From assembly GCA_003508835.1 (NCBI GenBank), contig PUFA01000574.1, positions 1 to 64,000 of the forward strand: 64,000 nucleotides of DNA, read 5' to 3'. Every line of letters begins with the position of its first letter. Within the stretch, counting starts at the first letter, position 1. The notes beneath the pieces were generated by a model. That model was not told the origin of the DNA, did no database searches, and saw only the letters and a list, made by a program, of their open reading frames with translations. Shown here one piece after another: positions 27,201-36,687 of this stretch. This DNA is from Eonycteris spelaea. Lineage: Eukaryota > Chordata > Mammalia > Chiroptera > Pteropodidae. Made by a program: the position numbers and the translations under genes.

Positions 27201-30200
27201 AAAACAGTCTAGTCTAGAGAATCACTTGGCCCTCCCTTAGGGACCTCTGTTCCCTCAGGGGGAACAGGCAAACTAGCTATTTGGTCCCAGATGCCATCCT
27301 TCCAAGCCAGGGTGCCCAGGGTGCCAGAGGCCTCCCAAAGATTATGCATCCCAAACCCCCTCAGAATCATTCTAGTTTGGACCAAATGTCAATAATAACT
27401 TGAACTAGAATGGCTACCATTTATGAAGTACTGACCACACATATACCAAGTATTTTATTATTAACTCTCACAACAACCCTGTGAAGTTGGGATAATCACA
27501 GCCCATTTCATAGCTAGAGAAATAGAAGCTCTCAGGTGATAAAACTTGTCCAGGATCCTAGAGAAAACAGCACAACTGGGATGAGACCCAGACCTGAGTG
27601 ACTCCTGAGCCCATGTGTTCTCCTGCCCTAGTCTTTGGGTTCCAGCGTGGAGAAGAGAGAAACTCTCCAGGGTTGGTCATCCACAGGTAAAATGCAAAAT
27701 GATAATAACAGGGGACTGAAAGGCAGATAGGCTTGGATTTTACTCCCAACTTCCGCTACACTCTATATGTGTATATCTTTAGACAAATGACTTCACCTCT
27801 CAGATTTCTAGCTTTAAAAACTGGAATAAAAATTCCTACCTTGAACAACTGTTAGGAATACCACTGAGTTGCTGGGTCCCAAGCTAGTCTTTCAGAAGGC
27901 CTAGTCCCTGCCCTTCCTTACTAAATCCTGCCAACACCCACCAATCTTATTCAAGACCAGGACCAGCTTCTTGTTGCCTTCTGCCTGCAGGACAGCCTCC
28001 TCCATTTGGAAGCAACGGCAGCCCAGTGGATCTCTGGCATCCAGGACTTCCAGGATCACATCAGAGTATTCCACCACCTGCAGGGCAGAGGACAGGGGAT
28101 GAAGGCAGGGAAAGGACCAGGAAGCAATCATACAGGTCTGTGAAAGAAAAGGTCTGCATCTCAGTCAGGAAAAACAGAAATGGAGAGATGGGACTGGATT
28201 GGTGCCCTCCCTAAAGGGCCTTAAGAAACAGGTCCCTGTACCTTACGGAACTCCTTGTAATAAGCCTTCCTTGTGGCCTCATCATCCAGCTGAGGAAACA
28301 TATTTAATTCCTGCAAAACTTCCTCCTAAAGGGAAAAAGAAGAGAATGGTCCACAGGAGGAAACAGAAAGAGAGCCAGGGCTTTAGAAACCATGGTAGGC
28401 TGGGAGAGCCATGTGAGTCCCAGCCCACCAAAGAGCCAAGGTGACCAGCCACCAAAGCTTGGAACTGGAAGAATGGACAGACCCATATGGTACGTATGTG
28501 TGCGTATGTGTAAGTGTGTGTTCAAGCACCAGCTAGAGGCCTGAGTATGCACATGGGTATGTAAGAGATAAACATGAGAGGAAGGTGTAAAAAAAACCAT
28601 TTTGGGGAGACAAGGGATAGGGAAGGCAAAACATGTACTTTAGTTAGAAAAGGGACTACGAGTTGGAAAGCGAATTTTTCATGAGACAAGAATATATGCC
28701 ACAAAGGCAAAAGAAGTCTTAGAAGAAAGAGGACATCTCCCTCACATATACTTCTCTCTAACCCTCCCCTTATATTCTCACTCCCTCTTCTCCCCCTGTC
28801 CTATTGTCCTGCATCTCCCCACCCTCACTCCCAACCCACAGTTTTTGGGTTCCAGCTTGGAGAAAGGACCTATCCTGGGTTGTCTAGTCACATAAAAGGC
28901 TCAAAATGGCCCTTTACCTCCTTCTCATCCTCCCTCCCTCTCTCTGTCCCTACTGTTTCCAATCCTCTCTGCACAAGTCCCTATTTCCTTTCCAACAATC
29001 TCATACCCTTTCTCTTTTCCTTTCACAGAGCAACAATTAAAGATGCTTTTGAGCAAACCCACACCAATCCTACCCAGGGGCAAAGGCTGCTCTCTTACCT
29101 TGCGCTCAAATTCCTCTTGGCGCTGCTGGACATCTTGACAGTAGCTCTCGATGGTCCTGTGTCTGTGTCTCTCTTGCTCCCGGGCAATCTGCTGCTTCTC
29201 CCTCATCTCCTCAATCTAACAAGTGAACACATACCAGGACTGCAGCTAAGTCTGCAGCCTAAGGGAGGGATGGGAGACCGAGAGTAATAGGGAATGAGCG
29301 ACAGATAGGAAAGATAGTAACATGGCAGAGGTGGGAGGAGCAGGGATAAAGGGAGAAAGCAGATATCACAGCAGGGGATAAGAGGTTTGAGAGAAAGAAA
29401 CAGAGAGATATGGGAAAAAAGCAGAGCAGAAAATAATAATAAGAGGGCATGGGAAGCTGAGAGAGAATGTGTTCCAGGTAGAAGGAATCCCTTAAGACCA
29501 GAGGGGAAAGAAGACAAGGTTGTGAAATGCTCCATCATTTAAAGAGCAGGAAGAGAGATTGGAAAATAGGAAGGAGGACATCCATGAGAAATGACAAGAA
29601 AGTCAAAGTCAGAGTGTTTCAAGGAAAGCTTGGTCTCAAATGCAAAGAATTCAAATCAGATGAGGGACAAAAACTATCCATGAATCTGACGTCAAAGAAT
29701 ACACTGGTGAGGCTGGCAGGGGCCGTTTCAGTGGAGCAGTGAGAACATAAGCCAGCCAGTAATGGACAGGAGGTGTACAATGGTGACACTAAATCAAGTA
29801 TCGAATCAACCATCCTCACTTCCCCTTTCCACAAAGAGCCTCAAACAACCCTAACCATTCTGGCCTTTAACCTTCCATTTACCACATCTGTGGACCTGGC
29901 AATTAAGCCAGGCCTTCACTCTCCTCCAAGGTAAAGGGCTTACCCTCTTCTTCTTTAATTCAGCCTCCCGGCTGGCATGATCATTGGTGTGAACAAACTG
30001 GAGAGTAGAGACCACCTTGGAGGCTGCTTTCTTCCCATTCTGCTTTGCAGGATGGTCACCATACAAGAGAAAAGAAAACCAATCAGAGCTAATAAACTCA
30101 AGGAAATCACCACTCCTGGGAGGTTAAAGATGCTCAGAACAGTAGTCATGGGGGCAGCAGAGAGAAGAGAGGAGTAAACAAAAAGAAGGGCCCTGCCCCA

Positions 30201-33200
30201 GAGGTATGTCCATCTGGCTAGAAAGAAACCCTCCCAGCCCTAGCCAGGTAGGGACTACCTGAAGGACCCCAGGAAAGGAGGGTGGGCAACTGGGAAGGTT
30301 TCTCAAGTAAAGACCGAGGGAAAAGCTAAACATTTCTCAAAGTGTGGTCCTTGGACCAGCAGCAGCATTGCCTGGGAACTTGTTAGAGATACAAATTCTC
30401 AGATGCCACAACAGACCCCTTGAATCAGAAACTCGGGGATGGGGCACAGAATCTGTGTTTTCATCAGCCCTTAAGGTAATTCTGGAGACGTGGTTAATTG
30501 TGAAAACTTTAACCATGCTAAAATTCGAGAACCACTGCTCTAGTCCAAATCTTACTTGTCCACACCTTTTCTAGTACAATCAGGAGATCCAGGAGCTGGG
30601 GCCAAAGATTATATTTTGGACTTCCTCCTCCCCATGAGTGACAGGGACTTGGGACTCAGAGAGACTCAAGTCCCAGCTGTGCTACCTTGAACCTAAAAAC
30701 TTTCTCACTGAGGCTCATTTTCTTCATCTAAAAAATGGGACAATGACAATTTACCCTACCAAGGTAAATCAAGCACAAAGCACCGTATGGTTTGTGGTAT
30801 AAACTTAATAAATGCTGCTGATTCTCTGCTGCAGCCACCCACAGAGGGAAGGTAAGCCAGATGTGCTGAGTCCAATGTGGTAAGTCTGTCTAGAGTTACC
30901 CAATATCGACTGGATTTTGTGGGCCTCTTCTAGGGCAGGCAACCTGTTCCTGACCTTACTCCAACAATGGGCATACCTTACCTGAGAGTAGGGCCAACTC
31001 ACCTTCTTACGACCTTTGAAAACTTTACTTGGCTTCTTATTTTCTACAAAAAAAAAGCCATTATTCACCCACCAAACATTCGTTGACACCTTAATCAAGG
31101 CCAGGCCACACTGGGAACCTAAAGATTCCTTGGACACAATGTCTGTCTAGGCCCAGCATAAGACAGACACGTAGACAGCATCAACACAGTTTTTTTAAAA
31201 AAGGACTGGATATAATGTTTGGGGAATTATTTCAATGCAAACTGAAACAATCCTGAAGGAATCCTGTGAAGACCTGAATGTGTGTTTATGATTCTTCTCT
31301 TTCCCCCAACTTCTCAGGGGAGGCAATTCAACAATTTTGGCACCAGGCTGAGGTGGGGACCGGCAGCATGGAAAGATGATCTAAGGAGTCCCAACTGGCT
31401 AAATCAGGGTAGATGCCCTGAACCACATGGGGAGGGAACTGCCCATCATGCCAACCCTGCTCATTCCATGGCATCCAAAGGACTTGCCCTATTCAGGTAA
31501 ACTGCAGACTCGCTTAGATACAAGAAGGAGAGAGCTCACCTCTTCCAATCATGCCTTAACAACGTCTAGAAACTTAAGAGACCTCTCCCTTCCTTCAATG
31601 AGAAGTCCCATCTGTCATCCCCTTCACAGCTGGCCTCTTGGGGAAGAATTCCCACCACCTGCAAGGGGGCTAAAGGAATTCCTAAAGGGGGAGATTCAGG
31701 AAGTCAGGGTATATGCAAACAAATATAAGAGTAGCTTGAGATTATCAGAACAGGCTCACCAATCACATCATGTGGTTCACGCTGAAGCAGAGTTAATGTA
31801 GGAAACAGAGAATTTAACTACTATAGTAGTCCTCCCTTACCCACAGATATGTTTCAAGACCCCCAGTGGATGCCTGAAACTGCAAATAGTACTGAAACCT
31901 ATATATACTGTTTTTTTTCTTATACATACACACCTTTCACTTAAAGGAAACACTTTGGCATATCTGAATTGCCAGCATCACTATTCTTCTGCTTTAGGGC
32001 CATTAAGTAAAATAAGTGTTACTTGAACACACACACTGTGATAGCATGACATGGACCAGGTAACAGAGACAGCTAAGTGACTAATAGGCAGGGAGTGTCT
32101 ACAGCATGGATACTCTGGACAAAGGGATGATTCATGTCCTGAGCAGGATGAAGCAGGATGGCGTGAGATTTCATCATACTACTCAGAATGATGTGCAATT
32201 TAAAACTTATGAATTATTTATTTCTTGAATTTTCCATTTATTATTTTTAAATCATAGTTGACTATGGGTAACTGAAACTGCAGAAAGCGAAACCGCAGAT
32301 AAGGAGTCTACTGTACTGCAGATTCTTAAGGAGATTCAAGATACTTCAAAGGAACTATGCGAGAAAATGTTCCCCCAAAACCTGGCATTGAGTAAAAATT
32401 CAATAGATGTAGTAAAAACAGAACAGACATCGCTAACCATAAAATTAATAAGCCGGAAGACCAAAGGAAGAACTTGCTTAAAACAGAACAAAAATCCCTC
32501 CCCAAAAATGTAAATTATTAATAAAATTAGAAAATGGAGAATGAACCCAGGAGAGTTATTATCTAAATAACAGGAATTCCTGAAAAGAAAAAGTTAGAAA
32601 TGGAAAAGCAATTATTTTTTTTAAATAATAAATGTTTCTTTAGTTGAAGACAGGCTTGTGGTTTCAGATTAGACAGACTCATGTAGCACCAAGATTAACA
32701 CAAAAGACATATCCTAGTGAAATTTCTGAACTCCAAGGATAAAGAGAAAAATCTTATAAACTCAAATGGAAGGAGTTTCTAACAAAGGCGAATGAGGCAG
32801 ACAGCCTTCTCAAATCTATAACTCTGAACACTTAAGACAGAAGAATAACCGTTATAAAGTTCTGAAACAAGGACTGTGTTCCAAGCTAAATTCCTATACC
32901 TGGCCAATAGATCACTCTTACATGAAATTTAAAAGACAGACATTTTCAGATATGTGAAAATTACCACCTCTGTTCCCTTTCTGGTAAAACTACTTGAGGA
33001 AGTACACCAGCAAAAATAAAATTAAATCACAATAAAGATCTCAAGCTAAGGCAACAAATAATAGCGTGTAGGAAATCTATTAAAACTTACCATTGAATCT
33101 TTAAAAAAAATGCTACTAATGTGGCTAAGGACTATGATACATATCAAGAAAGGATTTTTAAGATCCAGAAAGCATATTGTAAGAAAATAGCTCAGAACTA

Positions 33201-36200
33201 AAATGCAAAATTATTTCACAAAATCCAGGAATCAAGCAATAGGGATTGCAAAAGCAAAAGCATGAAAGTATGCTAAAAGTCTCACTTTGGGAGAGTAGGA
33301 TAAAAATAGTTATTTAGCTTTGGTAAAGTGATAGAGAAATTTAGGTCTAATTATGTTTGATGTCAACATAAATGCTAATTACCAATATAACTTTACTGGT
33401 GGCGGTTTTTTTTAAACTTGATCGATTTTTTTAAAGTAAATAAAGGAGTAATAAAAAAATATATGAAATCAGATGGTAGAAACTAGACCAAACTTATTAG
33501 TTATCATAATGAATGTGTATGGGTCAAATTTCCCTGTAACAACAACAAAAAGACTCCAGGTCTGCTTTTCTTCCAAAGTACTCATGTTGCAATGAAGAGA
33601 ATGTGAGGTTTGGAATGAACCAGGTCAGGCCATTTTACTCAACAATTTCCATCTGCCTAACTTCCTGGAAACTGAGAGCCTGCGAAGGATACAGACATAA
33701 AATGAAAGAGAATACATTACGTAGAGAGAGGAAAATATCTGCTTCAGTGCAAAAGAAGGAGGGAGGAGAGAAGGGCAAATGGGAGAAGAGGGGAAGGATA
33801 CAGTTATCCCTCATAGCACTGAGGCACCCAGGAGCCACTGTTAATCTGTTTTTTTTTAACAGCTTCAGAGAGAAAACAGTTACCATTTTGTAGCCAGGCC
33901 GACCTAGGTTCCTGTTCTAGCTCAATAACTACCTCTACCTCGCTATACAATCTTTAAGAATTTTCTTAAAGCTCTCTGAGCTTCAATGTTTCCATCCACC
34001 AGTTCTCACATCAATACACAAGGGCAGATCTCCCACCTCCCATATTCTCGCCCTGCTACATTCCTGTACACCCAGCCTGGCACTAACTCCAACCCACATC
34101 TTCCTTCTGCCCCTGCTTAAAACTTCCCACTATGCCCTCTGACACTCCTACTTGGGAGATCAGCACTCCCCTAATTCTTCCATCTCTCCTCGGGAACAAT
34201 TCTCCAACCTCTTGCCTTAATGGAAACTCAGCTCTGACGACACTGCTTCACCTGCAAGACTTTAGAAAGGTGGCTGTTGTTTTCTCTGGCATATGAATAA
34301 GCTTGGGGCCAGTAGGTAGAGGAGGTGTCCTCTGGACTCACCATTGCCAAACCAAGAATATTTCTCCCCCTTGTTAAAGGGAAAAAAAAGGAGAAAAAAT
34401 TCTGCTCTTTATCAGACTGCTGCTATGCCTGTCACCCATTGATGTAGTCACTCTTCTTCATTTATTGAAGCACCTGGCTCAGAGCTCTATTTTCAACCCA
34501 ACTCCCGCCATCATTACCTGGGTAACTTTGGTGAATGCTGGGCCCCTTCCAACACTCGGCTTTCCCACTTCTTCGACATCCCCAACTCCAGGGGCCCCCA
34601 TTCCATGCAGCTTCCCACCCACCCACTGCTATGGTGACACCTATGATCATCATCTAACTGCTTGAACTTTAGAAAGCAGTCTCAGTCATCCCTCTTAACT
34701 GTCTTCAAATTCATTTGTTCAACCTCTTAAAGACTTCTAAAACATTGAATCCTCCAGTCTGTTCCTTATCCATCAGCCACCCCCTTTCCACCATGCAGCT
34801 TACATTCACAGTCTGTCATTACAGTGGATTACATACGCATGCCACCAATCACTGATGGTTGTAAATCTTTTAAGTGGTAAAATACACTCTCCTTTTTTAT
34901 TAACCATTCAAAAATGTACAATAGTTGAAACCATACTTGAACACCCTTTGTAGGGCTCCTCAATAACCTTCCCAGATTTAATCACTATCATTCCCATTTG
35001 GGTCCCTCTAAGGTATCTCTAGCTGCACCACAGCACGACCCCATCTTCCACTGCAATTATCCCAGTTACTCATCATTACATAATTTAGTTGCAATTTACC
35101 ATTAAAAGCCTTTGTTCTGTGTGCACGTATAAAGTTTTTCTATTCAATTTAATGTTCACCATTTTCCCCACTAATGTAGATGTGTATGATAGCTCTTTAA
35201 CAGGTCATAGGGTTCTAAAATAAAAAGGTGTACTTTAAGAGGTCTCCGTCCCACACTTGTTCCCAGCCACTATAGTCCCCTCACCACAGTAAGAAACCAC
35301 TTTGTTAGTTTATCAGGCATCATTCGTTTACTTTAGGCAAATGCAAATATATATTCTTATCTCCCCCATTTTTTCCCACAGGAGGTAGCATACTATGTAC
35401 TCCTGTCCGCAACTTGCTTTTTTCTTTTAACAAACCCTGGAGAGCATTCTAATAGTTTTTCCATACGATAGAGTATTTCCATATAATCTTTCCGTAAAAT
35501 ACTTCCTCACTGTTTTAAAATAGCCAGGGCTCTTTTGTATGCTTATACTCCATTTAGCGCGCTAATTATTGTCTTTTTCATCATTACCAATGATTTTATT
35601 ATTATCTGGTATTTGATGTCCTTAGATATAGTTGATATTGTTCATTTTTCTTGTTACTTGAAAAAATAACTTGCTTTTGATATTAACATACCAAAGTCTG
35701 ATTCATGATGAAGACATTTTTTCTGATTACATAATGCAAATGCATTGAATTTTTTTTTTCATCAAGCCCTACATAGGCAGGGCCACCAGTCACACAGAAC
35801 ACAGGGTTACTGGGGTTGCATAATGGCTTGTCCAGCCTACCCAGTGTGCCATCCACACTGCCAGGCACTGTTCTAAGTATCTTACCTATTTTAACACATT
35901 AAATCCTCACAACAACACTATTTGGTAGATAAATTAGGTAAATACTATTATTAACCCATTTTGTAAATAAGAAGACTGAAGTTAAGTATCTTGTCCAAGG
36001 TTACACAAACAACAGTTAAGTGAAAGAGCTAAGATTCAAATTCTCAGAGTTCATTCTCTCAACCACTGGTACAATTTGTGCTACCGACTTAAAGGTACAA
36101 CTTAAAAAGAAAAATGTCAGGGCATGTTTAGGGTTCCAGGCAGTGTGATATAGTATTTACTGCTATTCACCTCAGATCAAGTCACTTAACCTTGTTGAGC

Positions 36201-36420
36201 CTCAGTTTCTCTCATCTGTAAAATGGGAATGGGGGATCAGGTGAACATTACCTCACAAGAAAGATGGGAACAAAACAATGATACCATAGGTAAAAGACGG
36301 AGTGATCTGGTTCATTCTGAGCAATTGTTTAAAGTTGTCATGAAATATTATGAATACTCATTAAAGCTTAGGCTTGGGAGGGGATGGTAAAAGAAACTCA
36401 CTGTGTCTAACTTTCATCAT
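15168..36420 (-). CDS. GNL3L: GNL3L, guanine nucleotide-binding protein-like 3-like (whole coding region, 15 coding exons)
   Basis: A nucleolar GTPase of the nucleostemin family (YlqF/YawG type) implicated in ribosome-subunit processing and telomere-factor biology. Join on the minus strand: 36402-36420, 30982-31043, 29944-30042, 29099-29215, 28242-28325, 27942-28077, 26929-27032, 25059-25202, 22881-22968, 22196-22369, 21966-22108, 21537-21671, 19996-20123, 17045-17248, 15168-15250. Allowing for the frame breaks, the product is about 574 residues against 582 in human. The N-terminus is basic (nucleolar targeting). DARDP is at about 140-144, G4 NKID 170-173, G5 KAST about 197-200, G1 GLPNVGKSS 256-264 and G3 DAPG 300-303: the order G4-G5-G1-G3 marks a circularly permuted GTPase. 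Five single-base deletions break the frame in exons 9, 11, 13 (two) and 15. All catalytic motifs survive, and sequence error is the likeliest cause. Confidence 0.95.
15900..16460. repeat. GNL3L intron 15: MIR and old L1 3'-type fragments
   Basis: A MIR-like core lies near 15.95-16.03 kb (gtcttaccttgagtgagtca). From about 16.12 to 16.42 kb the sequence resembles an old L1 3' end. Family calls are tentative. Confidence 0.4.
16480..16685 (+). mobile_element. MER5A-type hAT-Charlie element
   Basis: Classic order: gtggttctccaagtgtggtc at the left, tcagcatcaactgggaa, atctatgttttaacaagcct, and tttgaaaaccactg at the right, with matching inverted ends. Confidence 0.85.
16692..16918. mobile_element. 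Non-autonomous hAT-type DNA transposon
   Basis: Ends are inverted copies: gtccccaacctttttggcac at the left and ggcccaggggttggggaccc at the right. The interior contains ctcactcacccgccactcac and cctaacaggccatggactgg. A common mammalian element whose family name I cannot fix. Confidence 0.7.
17045..17248 (-). CDS. GNL3L: GNL3L exon 15, with a 1-nt deletion and a 15-nt shorter segment
   Basis: Acceptor cttatcag, donor ACAG|gtgggg. It encodes [20 protein letters not shown], then [20 protein letters not shown], then RIMETDP. After METDP the frame is lost: GACCCC-TGCAG has four C where five are needed for DPLQQ (near 17108-17111). The following [11 protein letters not shown] is then readable one frame over. 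Observed length is 204 nt; 205 would be in frame. The [10 protein letters not shown] segment is five residues shorter than the human equivalent. Confidence 0.9.
17345..17450 (+). repeat. MIR-like fragment
   Basis: Reads like the MIR core: aagtctggctccaccacagg, ttaacctctaggctgaagtc, ctgtcaaatgagggtagac. Confidence 0.45.
17880..18120 (-). repeat. MIR fragment with an AT/GT-rich alternating tract
   Basis: The plus strand is a reverse-orientation MIR (tgccaagcatcattctaagc ... aggtcacaaagctagttaag). It is split by an alternating purine-pyrimidine tract (about 17927-17990, acatatgtgtgtatac). Confidence 0.55.
18540..18970 (+). mobile_element. Possible old LINE-type 3' fragment
   Basis: Contains atactatgtagccatcaaaa and a terminal style like an L1M/HAL1 3' end with an A-rich tail at 18.93-18.98 kb. 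Tentative. The rest of intron 14 (about 18.97-19.99 kb) shows no gene. Confidence 0.35.
19996..20123 (-). CDS. GNL3L: GNL3L exon 14
   Basis: Acceptor gttgaag, donor TATAAG|gtacct. It encodes (C)[20 protein letters not shown], then [22 protein letters not shown]. An acidic C-terminal region. Length 128 nt, in frame, no defect. Confidence 0.93.
20285..20410 (+). repeat. MIR-like fragment in intron 13
   Basis: Diverged MIR core (ttggagcctcaagtttctca, agtggaaaatgagactgcca). Further MIR/L2-like traces lie at 20.44-20.92 kb and at 21.13-21.27 kb (ccaggcactgttctaagtgt). No gene is seen. Confidence 0.45.
21537..21671 (-). CDS. GNL3L: GNL3L exon 13, with two 1-nt deletions
   Basis: Acceptor aatgcag, donor GAAT|gtaagt. 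It encodes [20 protein letters not shown], then [20 protein letters not shown], then DT. Near the acceptor the sequence is TGGAAG where TGGGAAG is needed to follow exon 12 in frame (about 21669-21671). Near the donor, GACACATGGAAT stands where GACACCATGGAAT (DTME) is expected (about 21544). Observed 135 nt; 137 needed. Confidence 0.9.
21966..22108 (-). CDS. GNL3L: GNL3L exon 12
   Basis: Acceptor tttcaccag, donor GTGAG|gtgagg. It encodes [20 protein letters not shown], then [20 protein letters not shown], then AVLADWV. The lysine run KKKK lies just before the GG turn. Length 143 nt, in frame. Confidence 0.94.
22196..22369 (-). CDS. GNL3L: GNL3L exon 11 (G3 DAPG), with a 1-nt deletion
   Basis: Acceptor tgtctag, donor GAGGAG|gtgcgc. 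It encodes [20 protein letters not shown] (G3 motif DAPG), then PGPNSE, then a break: TCAGAGTGGGC where TCAGAGGTGGGC (SEVG) is expected, near 22290-22291. It continues [20 protein letters not shown] one frame over. Observed 174 nt; 175 needed. Confidence 0.92.
22881..22968 (-). CDS. GNL3L: GNL3L exon 10 (G1/P-loop)
   Basis: Acceptor ttttgtag, donor ACTAA|gtaagc. It encodes [20 protein letters not shown], then [19 protein letters not shown] is the phosphate-binding P-loop and the Thr of PGVT is the likely G2 residue. 88 nt, intact. Confidence 0.95.
23330..24640 (+). repeat. CT-rich degenerate low-complexity block in GNL3L intron 9
   Basis: About 1.3 kb of pyrimidine-rich plus strand with irregular 6-10 nt phrases such as tctctgtatatctctgtatc and tgtctctctgtggctctata. 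It gives long Ser/Leu/Phe-rich open frames that are not genes. In GNL3L pre-mRNA this is a GA-rich stretch. Confidence 0.75.
24665..24860 (+). repeat. MIR fragment
   Basis: Well-ordered MIR core: ggtttgagcctcagctctgc, ctttgggcctcagcattctt, acctgtaaaagggagatgtt. Confidence 0.65.
25059..25202 (-). CDS. GNL3L: GNL3L exon 9, with a 1-nt deletion
   Basis: Acceptor ttttctag, donor GTTGTGG|gtaagg. It encodes [20 protein letters not shown], then [11 protein letters not shown], then a break: GGGAACTATTGCC where GGGAAACTATTGCC (GNYC) is expected, near 25110. It continues [16 protein letters not shown] one frame over. Observed 144 nt; 145 needed. Confidence 0.92.
25490..25700 (+). repeat. MIR fragment in intron 8
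   Basis: MIR-like order: ggttggagttctagctctgc, ccttctctgggccttagtgc. Confidence 0.55.
25740..26470 (+). mobile_element. Old L1/HAL1 fragment in intron 8
   Basis: Plus-strand L1-type text: aacctaaacatccatcaaca, catctgccccactggcggga, gcctatgactcagccattcc, tagttacctctgggtataca. Decayed. From 26.47 to 26.90 kb the sequence is AT-rich with no recognisable content. Confidence 0.6.
26929..27032 (-). CDS. GNL3L: GNL3L exon 8
   Basis: Acceptor ttctccag, donor AACCTG|gtaagc. It encodes (D)[20 protein letters not shown], then [14 protein letters not shown]. Together with exon 7 it forms the G4 motif NKID. FKAST is the likely G5-type loop. 104 nt, intact. Confidence 0.95.
27400..27590 (-). repeat. MIR fragment in intron 7
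   Basis: Reverse-orientation MIR: tatttgaa-like lead, then ttattattaactctcacaac, aaccctgtgaagttgggata, catagctagagaaatagaag. Confidence 0.55.
27942..28077 (-). CDS. GNL3L: GNL3L exon 7
   Basis: Acceptor ccctgcag, donor ATTG|gtgggt. It encodes [20 protein letters not shown], then [20 protein letters not shown], then VLNKI. DARDP and the NKI(D) G4 motif are hallmarks of the family. 136 nt, intact. Confidence 0.96.
28242..28325 (-). CDS. GNL3L: GNL3L exon 6
   Basis: Acceptor ccctttag, donor CGTAAG|gtacag. It encodes [20 protein letters not shown], then AYYKEFRK. 84 nt, phase 0 on both sides, intact. Confidence 0.95.
29099..29215 (-). CDS. GNL3L: GNL3L exon 5
   Basis: Acceptor cttgttag, donor CGCAAG|gtaaga. 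It encodes [20 protein letters not shown], then [19 protein letters not shown]. The charged, Glu/Arg/Gln-rich stretch is the coiled-coil-like segment. 117 nt, intact. Confidence 0.95.
29944..30042 (-). CDS. GNL3L: GNL3L exon 4, with an unusual acceptor
   Basis: Donor AAGAGG|gtaagc. It encodes [20 protein letters not shown], then [13 protein letters not shown], basic like nucleolar targeting segments. The human protein has PAK before QNGKK, and codons for PAK (cctgcaaag) stand at 30043-30051. They are preceded by CCAT, not AG. The nearest usable acceptor is the AAAG at the end of those codons, giving a 99-nt in-frame exon three residues shorter. Confidence 0.88.
30330..30542 (+). mobile_element. 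MER5A-type hAT-Charlie element
   Basis: tctcaaagtgtggtccttgg, cattgcctgggaacttgtta, atctgtgttttcatcagccc and gagaaccactg are the expected blocks in order. Confidence 0.85.
30610..30830 (+). repeat. MIR SINE
   Basis: Near-complete MIR order: actcaagtcccagctgtgct, accttgaacctaaaaacttt, catctaaaaaatgggacaat, ataaacttaataaatgctgc. Confidence 0.75.
30982..31043 (-). CDS. GNL3L: GNL3L exon 3
   Basis: Acceptor tttttttgtag, donor TCTCAG|gtaagg. It encodes [20 protein letters not shown] after completing a Lys codon. A Lys/Arg-rich nucleolar-targeting segment. 62 nt, intact. An earlier gtgagt inside the exon (after GRKK) could be an alternative donor, but conservation of SWPYSQ supports the later one. 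Confidence 0.9.
31828..32325 (-). mobile_element. Tigger1-derived DNA transposon (internally deleted)
   Basis: The ends are inverted repeats: agtcctcccttacccacaga at the left and the reverse-complement-like aaccgcagataaggagtcta then ctgtactg at the right. Internal text (gccagcatcactattcttct, ggatgattcatgtcctgagc) matches the two ends of Tigger1. Confidence 0.75.
32330..33560 (+). mobile_element. Old HAL1/L1 ORF1-type remnant in intron 2
   Basis: A-rich text such as gaatgaacccaggagagtta and gaaatttctgaactccaagg resembles HAL1/L1 ORF1 and its 3' part. No intact frame. Confidence 0.5.
33561..35080. other. GNL3L intron 2, no gene recognised
   Basis: Mixed unique sequence with a weak MIR trace near 33.90-34.00 kb (cctgttctagctcaataact). 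Short open frames here have no family features. Confidence 0.5.
35090..35620 (-). mobile_element. Old L1-type fragment, reverse orientation
   Basis: T-rich plus strand with tttaacaaaccctggagagc and tccatataatctttccgtaa style. It resembles a reverse L1M/HAL 3' region. Tentative. Confidence 0.35.
35855..36070 (-). repeat. MIR SINE, reverse
   Basis: Clear reverse MIR: ccaggcactgttctaagtat, cctcacaacaacactatttg, cttgtccaaggttacacaaa. Confidence 0.8.
36120..36260 (+). repeat. MIR fragment
   Basis: tcacttaaccttgttgagcc, tcatctgtaaaatgggaatg: the right half of a MIR. Confidence 0.65.
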
Positions 36421-36467
36421 GATGACCAGCTTAAAAGGAGGTAGGTTCAAATCTGCAGGCTTTCCTC
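36402..36467 (-). CDS. GNL3L: GNL3L exon 2 (start codon at 36420-36418)
   Basis: Acceptor ttcccattccaacag with a good pyrimidine tract, then 47 nt of 5' UTR, then ATGATGAAAGTTAGACACA|gtgagt, encoding MMKVRH plus one base of Lys. The double Met matches the human start MMKLRH. Only 19 coding bases are in this exon. Confidence 0.88.
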
Positions 36468-36687
36468 CTGTTGGAATGGGAAAAGAACCAATTTGAAGAC
36501 AGAAGCAGGAAGCCACAATGCCACAAGCCTCTCGTGAGTCCCCAAAAGGCAAAATAAAATGTTAAAAAACTTGATAAGGAAGCCCTAATAATGTAGGGAG
36601 GAGGCGAGAGAATCAAAAACGTTAATCGAGCTACATTCAGAGACTGCAATATGCTGATCAGCCCTGCAGCCAGGCCAGGAGGACACC

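Noticed and set aside
15168..36420. GNL3L as a pseudogene
   Set aside because: Introns, nearly all splice sites and all GTPase motifs are kept, there are no nonsense substitutions, and FGD1 shows the same type of single-base loss, so sequence error is the simpler reading.
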